Below, in pieces: positions 49,994-60,024 of a stretch of 64,000 bases of DNA; position 1 is the stretch's first letter, and each line of letters starts with the position of its first letter. The translations under genes were made by a program, and so were the position numbers. The notes under the pieces are model-generated. The model did not search any database and was not told the origin of the DNA. It worked only from the letters and a program-made list of their open reading frames with translations. Origin of the DNA: CAIWHR01 sp963809965 (GTDB lineage: Bacteria; Pseudomonadota; Gammaproteobacteria; Burkholderiales; Casimicrobiaceae); NCBI GenBank assembly GCA_963809965.1, contig CAWELU010000028.1:186001-250000 (forward strand), read 5' to 3'.

Positions 49994-50891
49994 ATGGCGT
50001 TTCTCTCGCAGCCGTTGATGTTCTGGCTGATCGCCGCCGCGATGACGGTGCTGGCGCTGGCGTTCGTCCTTCCCTACCTGTTCGCGCCGCGACCGCCGCG
50101 TACCCGCGCGCGGCGCACGGCGCTCAACGCCGCGATCGACCGCAGCGAGCTCGCCGAGCTCGAGCGTGCGCAGGCGGAAGGCGTCGTCACTGCAGACCAG
50201 TACGCGCAGGCGCGCGCGGAAATCGAGCGGCGTCTCCTGGCGGATGCCGCGGACGACGAGCGCATGCACCGCACCACGGCCGCGCGTCGCGTAGCGCGGC
50301 GTTTGCGCTGGCGTTCGCCTTGCCCGCGCTCGCCTTCGGCCTCTACCTGCTGTTTGGCGAGCCGGCCGCGCTCGATGCGAACCGCGCAGCCGCTACCTTG
50401 GCGAGCACCGACGCGAGCGCGACGGCATTCGAGCGCGACGCACTCCTCCGCCATCTCGCTCGGCAACCACGCGATGGCCGTGGCTGGGTGCTGCTCGCGC
50501 GCATGGATTTCGAAGCGGATCGCTTCGCCGACGCGGCTGCGGCCTACCGAAAGGCGATCGCGCACCTCGGCCAAGGTCGCAGCGGATCCCGGCGATCTGG
50601 TGCGAATACGCAGATGCGCTCGGGATGGCGCAGGGCGGCACGCTCGCCGGCCAGCCGCGCGAGCTCGTCATGCACGCGCTCACGCTCGACCCCGCACACC
50701 CGAAGGCGCTGGAGATGGCGGGCAGCGCGGCGTACGAGCAACGCGATTACGCGACGGCCGTACGCCACTGGCAGCGACTGCTTGCGCAGCTGCCGGAGCG
50801 CTCGTCGGAGCAGCGCGAGCTCGCGGCAGCGATCGCGCGCGCCGAGCGCATGGACGTCGCCGCGAGCAGCGCGGCCGCCGTGCGTCCATGA
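49994..50891 (+). CDS. Second CcmI/NrfG-like TPR protein (frameshifted)
   Basis: ATG 49994 opens MAFLSQPLMFWLIAAAMTVL, a membrane anchor as in CcmI, then ELAELERAQAEGVVTADQYAQARAEIERRLL, the CcmI-like coiled segment. Frame changes near 50290 and 50570 lead to ALAFGLYLLFGEP (second segment), RDGRGWVLLARMDFEADRFADAAAAYRKAIA and LTLDPAHPKALEMAGSAAYEQRDYATAVRHWQRLL (TPRs). It lacks the CcmI beta domain and is closer in shape to NrfG, which in enteric bacteria is needed to attach the lysine-ligated haem of NrfA. Its place right after the CxxCK cytochrome supports that role. It overlaps hemG by four bases. Confidence 0.8.
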
Positions 50892-52310
50892 GCGAATCCG
50901 CACCCCGCATGACCGACGTCGACGTCGTCGTCGTCGGCGCCGGCATCTCCGGTCTCGCGGCCGCGCACGGCATGAAGCAGCGCGGCGCGATCGGTCGAAG
51001 TGCTCGAAGCGGCCGCGCGTGCAGGCGGCGTGATCGGAACCCGGCGGCGCGACGGCGTGCTCTTCGAGCGCGGACCGAACAGCACGCTCGACACCACGCC
51101 GCTCATCGACGAGTTGCTCGACGCGCTCGGCAGTCCGCGGCGAGCGCGTCGAAGCCAGCGCTGTCGCTGCGATCCGGTTCATCGTGCGCGCCGGCGCTCT
51201 CGTGCCGCTGCCAACCTCGCCCCGGCGCATTCCTGACCACCCGCGCGTTCACGCTCGGCGCCAAATTGCGGCTGTTGCGCGAGCCGTTCATCGCGCCGGC
51301 GCCGCCGGATGCCGAGGAGTCGATCGCCGCGTTCGTTCGCCGCCGACTCGGCACCGAGTTCCTCGACTACGCGATCGACCCGTTCGTCTCCGGCGTCTAC
51401 GCTGGCGACCCCGAGCAGATCTCGGTGCGGGCCGCGTTTCCGCGACTGCACGCGCTCGAGCAGAAGTACGGCAGCCTGATCAAGGGCCAGATCAAGGGCG
51501 CGCGCGAGCGCAGGCGCAGCGCCGAGAAGGCGAAGAACGTGGCCGGCAGCTTTTCGTTCCGCGACGGCATGCAGACGCTCACCGACGCGCTCGCGCGCTC
51601 GATCGGGCGCATCGAGACTGGCGTGCAGGTGCGACGCCTCGAGCGCAATGCCGATGGCACCTGGACCGTCGCCGGATCGCGCAGCGGCGAGCCTGTCCTG
51701 CGCCGCGCACGCTGTCGTGATCCTCGCGCTGCCCGCTTACGAGGCGGCGAAGCTCGTGCGCGAGATCGCTCCTGCGGCAACCCGGGCGCTCGACGCGATC
51801 GACTATGCGCCGGTCGCGAGCGTCGCGACCGCCTACCGGCGCGAGCGACGTGCGCCATTCGCTGGCCGGCTTCGGCTTCCTCGTCCCGAAGCTGGAACAA
51901 CGGCAGATCCTGGGCTCGTTGTTCTCGAGCAGCATGTTCGAGGGACGCGCGCCGACGGGCATCGTGTTGCTCACGACGTTCGTCGGCGGCCGCCGCAATC
52001 CCGGACTTGCGGCCAAGCCCGACGCCGAGCTCGCCGAGATCGTGCACGCCGAGCTCGTCATCGCTCGTCGGCGCGCGCGGCGAGCCGCTGTGGAGCGAGG
52101 TCACACGCTGGCCGCATGCCATCCCGCAGTACGACCTCGGCCACCTGGCGCGACTCAGACCCGTCGAGGACGCCGAGCGCGCGCATGCCCGGACTGTTCT
52201 TCTGCGCGAGTTACCGCGGCGGCGTCTCGGTGGGCGACTGCATCAAGTCGGCGCATGCGATGGCCGAAACCGTGCGCGGCTTCCTTGGCGCGTCGCCCCC
52301 GCGGGCGTAG
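50888..52310 (+). CDS. hemG: Oxygen-dependent protoporphyrinogen oxidase (frameshifted)
   Basis: ATG 50888 opens with the FAD motif DVVVVGAGISGLAAAHGMK. Fragments VEVLEAAARAGGVIGTRRRDGVLFERGPNS, FLDYAIDPFVSGVYAGDPEQISVRAAFPRLHALEQKYGSLIKG, FSFRDGMQTLTDALARSI and the end LFFCASYRGGVSVGDCIKSAHAMAE are the HemY/HemG-type PPOX pattern, found in three frames. About 470 residues. It makes protoporphyrin IX for haem. Clustering with ccm genes and a multihaem protein fits haem supply. At least seven indels. Confidence 0.85.
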
Positions 52311-52357
52311 AGCACGAGATCCGCGGCTTCCGTCGCTCCCGTCCCCTGCGTGCGCCG

Positions 52358-52663
52358 CTATAGCGACCAGCCGCACCTCCAGCACAACTCGAAAGTCGCC
52401 GGATTCTCTTCCTGGCACTTGGCGCAGCGAACGCTCCCGCCCCGGCTGCGCTCCACCTGATACTCGCGCAGCACCGCCTCGGCCCGCACGCGGTCATCGT
52501 CGTCGTCGAGCCACACCTGCGGCATTGCCACGTCCGGCGGCACGTCGCCGACGATGCTCGACATGTGCTCGTTGAACACGTGCGCCTTGATGCCGGCATG
52601 CGCAAGCCGGTCGACCAGGAGATAGGCGTCGACGCGGTGCGACGCGACGAAGAAACGCTGCAT
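52358..52663 (-). CDS. DUF2007 protein with C-terminal zinc ribbon
   Basis: 101 residues from ATG 52663, which overlaps the permease stop by one base (TGATG). The N-terminal half (YLLVDRLAHAGIKAHVFNEHMSSIVGDVPPDVAMPQVWLDDDD) is the DUF2007 alpha/beta fold that resembles PII-like domains. The C-terminus CAKCQEENPATFELCWRCG is a four-Cys zinc ribbon. Function unknown. It is last in the PotABCD-like operon but may be an unrelated housekeeping gene. Confidence 0.85.
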   Translation of the reverse strand: MQRFFVASHRVDAYLLVDRLAHAGIKAHVFNEHMSSIVGDVPPDVAMPQVWLDDDDDRVRAEAVLREYQVERSRGGSVRCAKCQEENPATFELCWRCGWSL

Positions 52664-53502
52664 CAGTGCGCCTGCCGCAACCGGTGGCTCCGCCGCTGCA
52701 GCCAGCCGACGAAGACCATGAACGTGAGCGAGATCGCGATCAGCATCGTCGCCGCGGCCGTGATCGTGAGGCTGATGTTGTCGTTGATGCCGGCGAACAT
52801 CTGCCGCGGCAGCGTGCGCTGGCCGGGACCGGCGATCAGCAGCGCGACGACGACTTCGTCGAACGACGCGGCGAACGCGAACACCGCGCCCGAGAGCGAC
52901 GCCCGGCAGGATCAGCGGCAGCGTCACGCGGCGGAACGTCGTCAGCGGCGGCGCGCCGAGGCTCGCGGCGGCGCGCAGCAGCGTGCGGTCGAAGCCCGAC
53001 AGCGTGGCCAGCACGGTGATCACGACGAACGGCACGGCGAGCGTCGTGTGCGCGAGGATCAGCCCCGCATAGCCGTCGGTGAGGCCGAGCGGCGCGAACG
53101 CGAAATAGACGCCGACCGCGACGATGATCACCGGCACCACCATCGGCGAGATCAGCAGCGCCGAGCAGCAGCCCCTGCCCCGGAAAGCGCGCTCGCCACA
53201 GGCCGAGCGCGGCCAGCGTGCCGAGCACCGTCGCGAGCAACGTCGCCGCCGATGCCGACGATCAGGCTGTTCCACACCGACGGCAGCCAGAAGGACGAGG
53301 CGAAGAAATCCTCGTACCAGCGCAGGCTGAAGCCCGGGCAGCGGGTAGTAGAAGAACGAGCCCGACGAAAACGACAGCGGGACGATGATGAGGATCGGCG
53401 CGACCAGGAACACCAGCACCAGCGCGGTCAGCACGGCAAGGCCGACGCCCGAGAGCCGCTGGCCGACGGTCTGCGTTGCGGTGCGCGCATCGAGTCGCTC
53501 AT
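52663..53502 (-). CDS. ABC transporter permease, PotC-like (frameshifted)
   Basis: I place the start at ATG 53502, overlapping the PotB-like stop (ATGA). After a shift near 53485 the protein reads VGLAVLTALVLVFLVAPILIIVPLSFSSGSFFYYP, and later LFLISPMVVPVIIVAVGVYFAFAPLGLTDGYAGLILAHTTLAVPFVVITVLA. The EAA-like loop is RAAASLGAPPLTTFRRVTLPLI. The end FAFAASFDEVVVALLIAGPGQRTLPRQMF is typical of PotC. About 280 residues. Confidence 0.85.
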
Positions 53503-54776
53503 GCCAAGCCGCATCCTGTCGATGCCGACCAGGCGGTCGTAGACCGCGTAGAGCGCCAGCGTCGCCGCGAGCAGCATGATCGACAGCGCGGCCGCCATGC
53601 CCCAGTTCACCGTCTTGCTCGCGTAGAAGGCGATGAAGTAGCTGATCATCTGGTCGTCGGCGCCGCCGACCAGCGCCGGCGTGATGTAGTAGCCGAGCGC
53701 CTGGATGAAGACCATCAGGCAGCCCGCGCCGATGCCAGGCAGCGTCTGCGGCAGGTAGACGCGCCGGAACGCGGTGAACGGCGGCGCGCCCAGCGACGAC
53801 GCGGCCCGCACGTAGGACGGCGAGATGCCGCTGCATCACCGCGTAGAGCGGCAGCACCATGAACGGCAGCAGCACGTGCACCATCGCGACGTAGACGGCG
53901 AAGCGATTGAAGATCATCCGCAGCGGCTCGTGCACGAGGCCGAGCGACAGGAAGCAGGTTGTTCAGGATGCCCTCGCGCTGCAGCAGCACGACCCACGCG
54001 ACGGTGCGCACCAGCAGCGAGGTCCAGAACGGCAGCAGCACCAGAAACAGCAGCACGGCCGCGCGCGCGGGCGGCTGCCGGGCGATGAAGTAGGCGACCG
54101 GGTAGCCGAGCAGCGAGGCAGACGAGCGTCACCATCGCCGGAGATCCACAGCGTGCGTCCGAGCACGTTGCGGAATACCGCCTGCTCGGGCGGCGCGCCG
54201 ACGATCGCATCGCTCGGCATCGCGGCGCAGGTCGAGCGCCGCGAGCAGGTAGAAATCGCGTCGACCGGCCCGGCGGCGCGGCGGATCGCCGCCCAGGTCT
54301 CGACGCTCGCTCCACTTGGGATCGATCGCCGACGCAGCGAGTCGCGCGCGCGAGCCCGCGAGCTCGGCCGGCAGCGCGCCGCCCCGTCGCGAACAGCAGC
54401 GAGCGGAAGCCCGCGACGTCGTAGTTGAGCCGCGTCGCCGCGCTCGCGAGCGTTCCGGCCTCGCGCGCAGCACGCACGTCGGCGACGAGCGCGGCATACG
54501 CGGCATCCGGCGGCAGCTCGCGCGCCGTCCCAGTGCGCGAGCTCCGCGGTGACGCGCGGCAGGATTCGCGCGACCTCGCTGTCGAAGATCGCCGCGCCCC
54601 AGCATCGCGCCGATCGGCACGATGAACGTCGCGAGCAGAAAAGCAAAGAGCGGCAGCACCAGGGCTGCCGCCCGCAGTTGCTCGCTTGCGCCCGCTGCGC
54701 GCGCGAGCGCCCGCCGCAGCGCCGGCGGCGTCAGCGCTCGATGCCGTCGCCGCGCGAGCGCGCCGCTCGCGGCCAT
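53499..54776 (-). CDS. ABC transporter permease, PotB-like (frameshifted)
   Basis: From ATG 54776 a long cytosolic lead precedes AAALVLPLFAFLLATFIVPIGAMLG. A large periplasmic insertion follows (FDSEVARILPRVTAELAHWDG, NYDVAGFRSLLFATG), longer than in classical PotB. Then FLVLLPFWTSLLVRTVAWVVLLQREGILNNLL and RAASSLGAPPFTAFRRVYLPQT (EAA loop) lead to the end near 53499. At least eight frame changes. The permease insert is characteristic of the PotB-like permeases in polyamine or opine-type importers. Confidence 0.82.
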
Positions 54777-54802
54777 CGCGCCCGCGCCAAGCGCAGGACG
54801 TC

Positions 54803-55844
54803 CTACTTCGCGACCCAGGCGTTGAACCGCTGGTTCAGCTTGTCGAGGTTCTCCAGCCAGAACTTGTCGTTGATGTACAGCGACCGCTGGAAGTTTGCCG
54901 GCGCCGTCGGCAGGTTCGGCAGCACCGTTCTTGTCGATCAGCGCGGTCGCGGCCTTCGCCGTCACGCCGTAGGGGATCTTCGGCGGCAGGTTCTTCTGGT
55001 TCTGCGGATCGTTGACGAACACGAGGAACTTCTCGGCGTCGGCCTTGTTCGGCGTGCCCTTCATGATCACCCACGAGTCGATCGTGTAGAGGTTGTTCGT
55101 CCAGACGATCTTGAAGTTCTTCTTGTCCTTGTCGTTGGCGGCGGCGATGCGGCCGTTGTAGGCGTCGGTCATCACCACCTCGCCCGAGGCGAGCAGCTGC
55201 GGCGGCTGCGCGCCCTTCTCCCACCAGACCATGTTGGGCTTCAGCTGGTCGAGCTTGTTGAACGCGCGATCGACGCCCGCCGGCGTCGCCAGCGTCTTGT
55301 AGACGTCCTGCGGCGCCACGCCGTCGGCCATCAGCGCGATCTCGAGCGTCGTCTTCGGACCCTTGCGCAGCGCGCGCTTGCCCGGCCACTTCTGCACGTT
55401 CCAGAAGTCGGCCCAGTTCTTCGGCGCGTCGCCCTTGATCTTGTCGCCGTCGTAGGCGAGCACGAAGCTGTAGACGATCGCGCCCACGCCGCAGTCGTTC
55501 ACGGCATCGGGCAGGTACTTGTCCTTGCCGCCGAGCTTCGCCCAGTCGAGCTTCTCGTAGAGGCCTTCCTCGCAGCCGAGCAGCAGCTCGTCGGACTCGA
55601 CCTGCACGACGTCCCAGTTGTTGTTGCCGCCCTGGATCTTGGCGCGCAGCGTGCCCACGCCGCCGTCCCAGCTCTCCTCGGCCATCTTGATGCCGGTCGC
55701 CATGAACGGCTTGAAATAGACCTCGCGCTGCGCGTCCTGGTACGCGCCGCCCCAGGACACGACGGTCAGGTCGCGCGCGACGGCCGTAGCGGACAGCGCG
55801 GCGGCGATCGCCAGCACGCCCAGTTGCATGATCCGATGGTGCAT
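54803..55844 (-). CDS. ABC transporter substrate-binding protein, PotD/PotF-like (one frameshift)
   Basis: ATG 55844 follows GAAGGAGGAGGAG. The signal peptide ends LSATAVARD. The mature chain reads LTVVSWGGAYQDAQREVYFKPF, IQGGNNNWDVVQVESDELLLGCEEGLYEKLDW, WADFWNVQKWPGKRALRKGP and WEKGAQPPQLLASGEVVMTDAYNGR, all typical of the spermidine/putrescine receptor family. One extra base near 54925 precedes the end SLYINDKFWLENLDKLNQRFNAWVAK. The ligand is likely a polyamine or related cation. Confidence 0.88.
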
Positions 55845-55858
55845 GGTCTCCTCCTCCT

Positions 55859-56987
55859 TCATGGTTGATGAGTCTCGTCTTCCCGCGCGAACGCCCGACA
55901 GTGCTCGGGCGCCCACGCCAGCTCGATCGCGCCGCCGATGGCGGGCAGCCGGTGCGCCTCGTCGATCGGGCGCTTCACGGTGAAGTCGTCGTTGCCGGAC
56001 AACGCGACCCGCGCCCGGACGTGATCGCCGAGGTAGATCACCTCGCGCAGCGTCCCCGTCAGGCAGCATCCCGGCTTGCGCCGGCATTGTATGCCCCGCG
56101 GCCGCGGATTTGCACCCGCTCGGGACGCAGCGACACGGTGACCCGCCTGCCGGCCGGCAATGCGCGCGGCGAGCGACCCGGCGATCCGGGCGTCGTCGGC
56201 GATCCGGATCGTGCAACGCGCACCGTCCACGGCCTCGAGCGTGCCCGTCGAAACGGTTGTTCTCGCCGATGAACCGCGCGACGAACGCGTTGGCCGGCTC
56301 CTCGTAGATCTTCTCGGGCACGTCGAGCTGCTGGATCCTGCCCGCGGTGGAACACCGCGATGCGGTCGGACATCGTCAGCGCCTCGTGCTGGTCGTGCGT
56401 GACGTAGACCATCGTCACGCCGAGCCGCTGGTGCAGATCGCCGGATCTCGAGCTGCATCTGCTCGCGCAGCTGCTTGTCGAGCGCGCCGAGCGGCTCGTC
56501 CATCAGCACGAGCTTCGGCTCGAACACCAGCGCCCGCGCCACCGCGACGCGCTGCTGCTGGCCGCCGGAGAGCTGCGCCGGCCGCCGCGCCGCCGAACGC
56601 CACCGAGCTGCACCATGTCGAGCGCGCGCTCGACGCGCTGCGCGATCTCGTCGCGCGCCGATGCCGCGCACCGACAGCGGAAAGCGCGATGTTCTCGGCG
56701 ACGCGTCATGTGCGGGAACAGCGCGTAGTTCTGGAACACCATGCCGATCTGCCGCTTGTGCGGCGGCAGCGTTCGACAGCGGCTTGCCGTCGAGCAGGAT
56801 CTCGCCGGCGGTCGGCGTCTCGAAGCCGGCGAGCATCATCAGCGTCGTCGTCTTGCCCGAGCCGGACGGCCCGAGCAGCGTCAGGAATTCGCCGCGCTCG
56901 ATGTCGAGGTCGAGATCGTCGACGACCTGCGTGACGGCCGTCGTAGGTCTTGCCGATGCCGACGAAGCGGACGATCGGTTCAGACAT
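55859..56987 (-). CDS. ABC transporter ATP-binding protein, PotA-like (frameshifted)
   Basis: ATG 56987 gives MSEPIVRFVGIGKTYD, shifts near 56945 to VDDLDLDIERGEFLTLLGPSGSGKTTTLMMLAGFE (Walker A), and later shows LSGGQQQRVAVARAL (signature), FEPKLVLMDEPLGALDKQLREQMQLEIR (Walker B) and YVTHDQHEALTMSDRIAVF. The TOBE domain ends LREVIYLGDHVRARVALSGNDDFTVKRP. At least seven indels. It lies 14 bases upstream of the receptor gene and overlaps the SDR gene by eight bases. Confidence 0.87.
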
Positions 56988-57714
56988 GCTGCCCACCGTT
57001 GATCGGGATCTCGGCTCCGGTGATATACGACGCGCGGTCCGAGCACAGGTAGAAGATTAGGTCCGCGACTTCGTCGATCGTCCCGAGCCGATGCATCGGG
57101 ATGTCGCGCTCGACGATCGCGGGCGTGCCGGCGAGAGGATGGAAGTGTCGATCTCTCCCGGCGCGACCGCGTTCACGCGCACGCCCGCGCCCGCCAGGTC
57201 GAAGGCCATCTCGCGCGTGAGCGCCGCCAACGCCGCCTTCGATGTCGCGTACGCCGAGCCGGCGAACTTGTGCACGCGCGACCCGGCGATCGACGTCAGG
57301 TTGACCACGGCGCCGCGCCCCCGTGAGAGTTCCGAAGCGAATCCACGCGTCATCAGGAGCGGCGCGTAGAAATTGGTGTTGTACATCGATTGCCAGACGT
57401 CGATCCCGGTCGCCAGCGAGTCGAGGCGCGAGCCGTCCGGGCTGCTTCGGCGAGATTCCGGCGTTGTTGACGAGCGCGTGCAGTTCGCCGTCGGTGAGCA
57501 TGCCGCGCATCAGCTCGATGCAGCGGACGATGTTGTCGAGGTCGGACAGGTCGAGCAGGATGTGCGACTGCGCGCGACTCCACGGGCATTGGCCAGGAGG
57601 CGGGGTGCGCGACACGGTGATGACACGCCAGCCTTCGGCATCGAAGCGCAGCGCGGTCGCGTGGCCGATGCCGCGGCTCGCTCCGGTGATGATGGCGGTC
57701 TTGCGTTCGGGCAT
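56980..57714 (-). CDS. SDR-family oxidoreductase (frameshifted)
   Basis: ATG 57714 opens KTAIITGASRGIGHATALRFDAEGW, the TGxxxGIG nucleotide-binding motif. LVNNAGISPKQ and, after a shift near 57445, YNTNFYAPLLMTRGFASELSRGRGAVVNLTSIAGSRVHKFAGSAYATSKAAL show the catalytic Ser, Tyr and Lys. After another shift near 57135 the end is YLCSDRASYITGAEIPINGGQHV. About 244 residues, an NAD(P) alcohol dehydrogenase or reductase with unknown substrate, in the importer operon. Confidence 0.87.
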   Translation of the reverse strand: MPERKTAIITGASRGIGHATALRFDAEGWRVITVSRTPPPGQCPWSRAQSHILLDLSDLDNIVRCIELMRGMLTDGELHALVNNAGISPKQPGRLAPRLAGDRDRRLAIDVQHQFLRAAPDDAWIRFGTLTGARRRGQPDVDRRVARAQVRRLGVRDIEGGVGGAHARDGLRPGGRGRARERGRAGRDRHFHPLAGTPAIVERDIPMHRLGTIDEVADLIFYLCSDRASYITGAEIPINGGQHV

Positions 57715-57752
57715 GGCGGCGTGCCGCGCGGTCGCAGATCCGAACGGTCCGC

Positions 57753-59138
57753 TCAGACGAGTCCCTTCTCCTTCACCATCGCCCAGGTGTCGTCGAGCGC
57801 CTTGCCGAAGCAGGCCATCATCTCGTCGATCTCGGTCTCGGAAATGACGAGCGGCGGACTGAACGCGACGATGTCGCCGGGCATGTTGCGCAGGATCGCG
57901 CCATGGTGCTGGGCGCGCGCACGAGGTAGGCCGCCACGCCGGCCTTGGCATCGAAGCTCTGCTTGGTCGCCTTGTCGCGGACGATCTCGACGGCGCCGAT
58001 GAGGCCGATGCCGCGCGCCTCGCCGATCAGCGGGTGGTCGGCGTAGCTGCGGATGCCCGCCTGCATCCGCGGACCGACGCGGCGCACCTGCGCCACGATG
58101 TCGCGCTCCTCGTAGATCTTGAGCGTTTCGAGCGCGACGGCCGCCGGCACCGGGTGCGACGAATAGGTGTAGCCGTGGCCGAAGATGCCGAGCTTGTCGC
58201 TTTGCGCCGAGCAGGATGTCGTAGAGCTTGCCGGACACGAGGTTCGCCGAGATCGGCAGGTACCCCGCCGACAGCGCCTTCGCCAGCGTCATGATGTCGG
58301 GCTCGAGGTTGAACGTCTGCGACCCGAACATGTTGCCGGTGCGCCCGAAGCCGCAGATGACTTCGTCGGCGACGAACAGGATGTCGTATTTCTTCAGGAT
58401 CGGCTGGATCCGGTCGAAGTAGGTCGCCGGCGGGACGATCACGCCGCCCGCGCCCATCACCGGCTCGGCGAAGAACGCCGCGACGGTGTCCGGACCCTCG
58501 CGCAGGATCAGCTGCTCGAGGACTGTCCGCGAGGCGCGCCGCGAACGCCTCCTCGCTCTCGCCGGCGCGCGCGCCGCGATAGTGGTGCGGACAATCGGTG
58601 TGCAGGATGCGCGCGATCGGCAGGTCGAAGTCGGTGTGCGCGAACGCGAGCCCGGTGAGGCTTGCGCTCGCGATCGTCACGCCGTGGTAGGCCCGCTGCC
58701 GCGAGATGATCTTCTTCTTCTGCGGCCGCCCGAGCGCGTTGTTGATGTACCAGACCAGCTTCACCGCCGTGTCGTTCGCCTCGGAGCCCGAGTTCGCGAA
58801 CAGCACCTTGGCCATGCCGGCGGGTGCGATGCCCGATCAGCCGCTCGGCGAGCTCGGTCGAGATCGCCGGGACCTTGCCCGCGAAGCTGTGATAGAACGG
58901 CAGCTCGCACATCTGCCGGTAGGCCGCGTCGGCAAGTCGGCGCTCGGAGAAACCGAGCGACGCGCACCACAGGCCGGCCATCCCCTCGAGGTAGCGTTTG
59001 CCCTCGTCGTCGTAGACGTATACCCCTTCACCGCGCGTGATGACGAGCGGCCCCTCGGTCTGCGACGAGCCGAAGGTTCGTCGCCGGGTGCAGATGAAAC
59101 GCGAGATCCCGGCGCGCGGCCGGCGTAGTCAACGTCAT
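57753..59138 (-). CDS. Class III aminotransferase, omega-amino acid/polyamine type (frameshifted)
   Basis: ATG 59138 leads to a roughly 460-residue span. GVYVYDDEGKRYLEGMAGLWCASLGFSE, KVLFANSGSEANDTAVKLVWYINNALG and RQRAYHGVTIASASLTG give the fold, and DILFVADEVICGFGRTGNMFGS and DIMTLAKALSAGYLPISANLV hold the PLP aspartate and the Schiff-base lysine (LAKALS). The sequence fits putrescine/omega-amino acid:pyruvate transaminases. Next to a polyamine-type importer, catabolism of polyamines or omega-amino acids is likely. At least five indels. Confidence 0.88.
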
Positions 59139-59231
59139 GGGGTGTGCCTCGGGAAGATTGCTGTCGGAGCGGAAACCCGCCCATTGTTCGCGCGGCGAGC
59201 CGCCTGCGTCAAGTGCGACACGGCACCGGCG

Positions 59232-60024
59232 TCATCGCAGCGACAGCGTAGCAAGTGCCGCAACGAGCCGCTCGAGCACCGCAATGAACGCCGCCGCGCG
59301 AGCGGGCTCCCAGCGAAACGGCGGCGTTTCGTCCATGTAGCAGGCCTGCGCCGTTTCGAGTTGCAGCGCGTGCACGTGACGCGTCGGCTGCCCGTAGTGG
59401 CGGGTCACATAGCCGCCCTTGAAGCGTCCGTTGACCACACTCGTGAATCCGACCGCACCCGCGAGCACCAACGCCGCGGCCGCCTGCGCCTGCGGCGCAC
59501 AACTCGCTCCGTCGGCGGTGCCGAGATTCAGATCCGGCAACCGTCCGGCAAAGAAGCGCGGCACCTCGCGGCGGATCGAATGCGCATCGAGGAGGACCGC
59601 GTGGCCATGCCGCGAGCGCACCCGTTCCACTTCGGCTGCCAGTGCCGCGTGATAGGGGTCGAAGTACGCGGTGCGGCGCGCGTGAATTTCGTCCGCGGAG
59701 AGCACCCCGCCTGCGGCGTAGATCGCCTCGTTGGCGAAGGTTCGCGTCGGGCATAGCTCGGTGTTGTCGGCGCCCGGATACAGCACCGCTCCGGTCGGGT
59801 CGCGATTGAGATCGACCACGTAGCGCGAATGGGTGGCAACCAGCAGCGTGGCCCCGCTGAAGCGGGCGAATGCGAACAGCTTCTCGACGTGCCAATCGGT
59901 ATCCGGCAACACGCTGGCCGCCGGAGTCAATCGCGTCGACGATATCCGGCGGCACGTACGTTCCGGCGTGCGGCACATCGACGATAAGCGGCGAATCGCC
60001 GCGTGTGCATTCGAACAGGTTCAT
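59232..60024 (-). CDS. hutG: N-formylglutamate amidohydrolase (one frameshift)
   Basis: ATG 60024 overlaps the hutI stop (ATGA). The opening NLFECTRGDSPLIVDVPHAGTYVPPDI carries the zinc His of PHAGTYVP. One indel near 59930 shifts to VLPDTDWHVEKLFAFARFSGATLLVATHSRYVVDLNRDP, followed by GHAVLLDAHSIRREVPRFFAGRLPDLNLG and GGYVTRHYGQP. About 264 residues. It hydrolyses N-formylglutamate, the product of HutF, to glutamate and formate. Confidence 0.92.
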
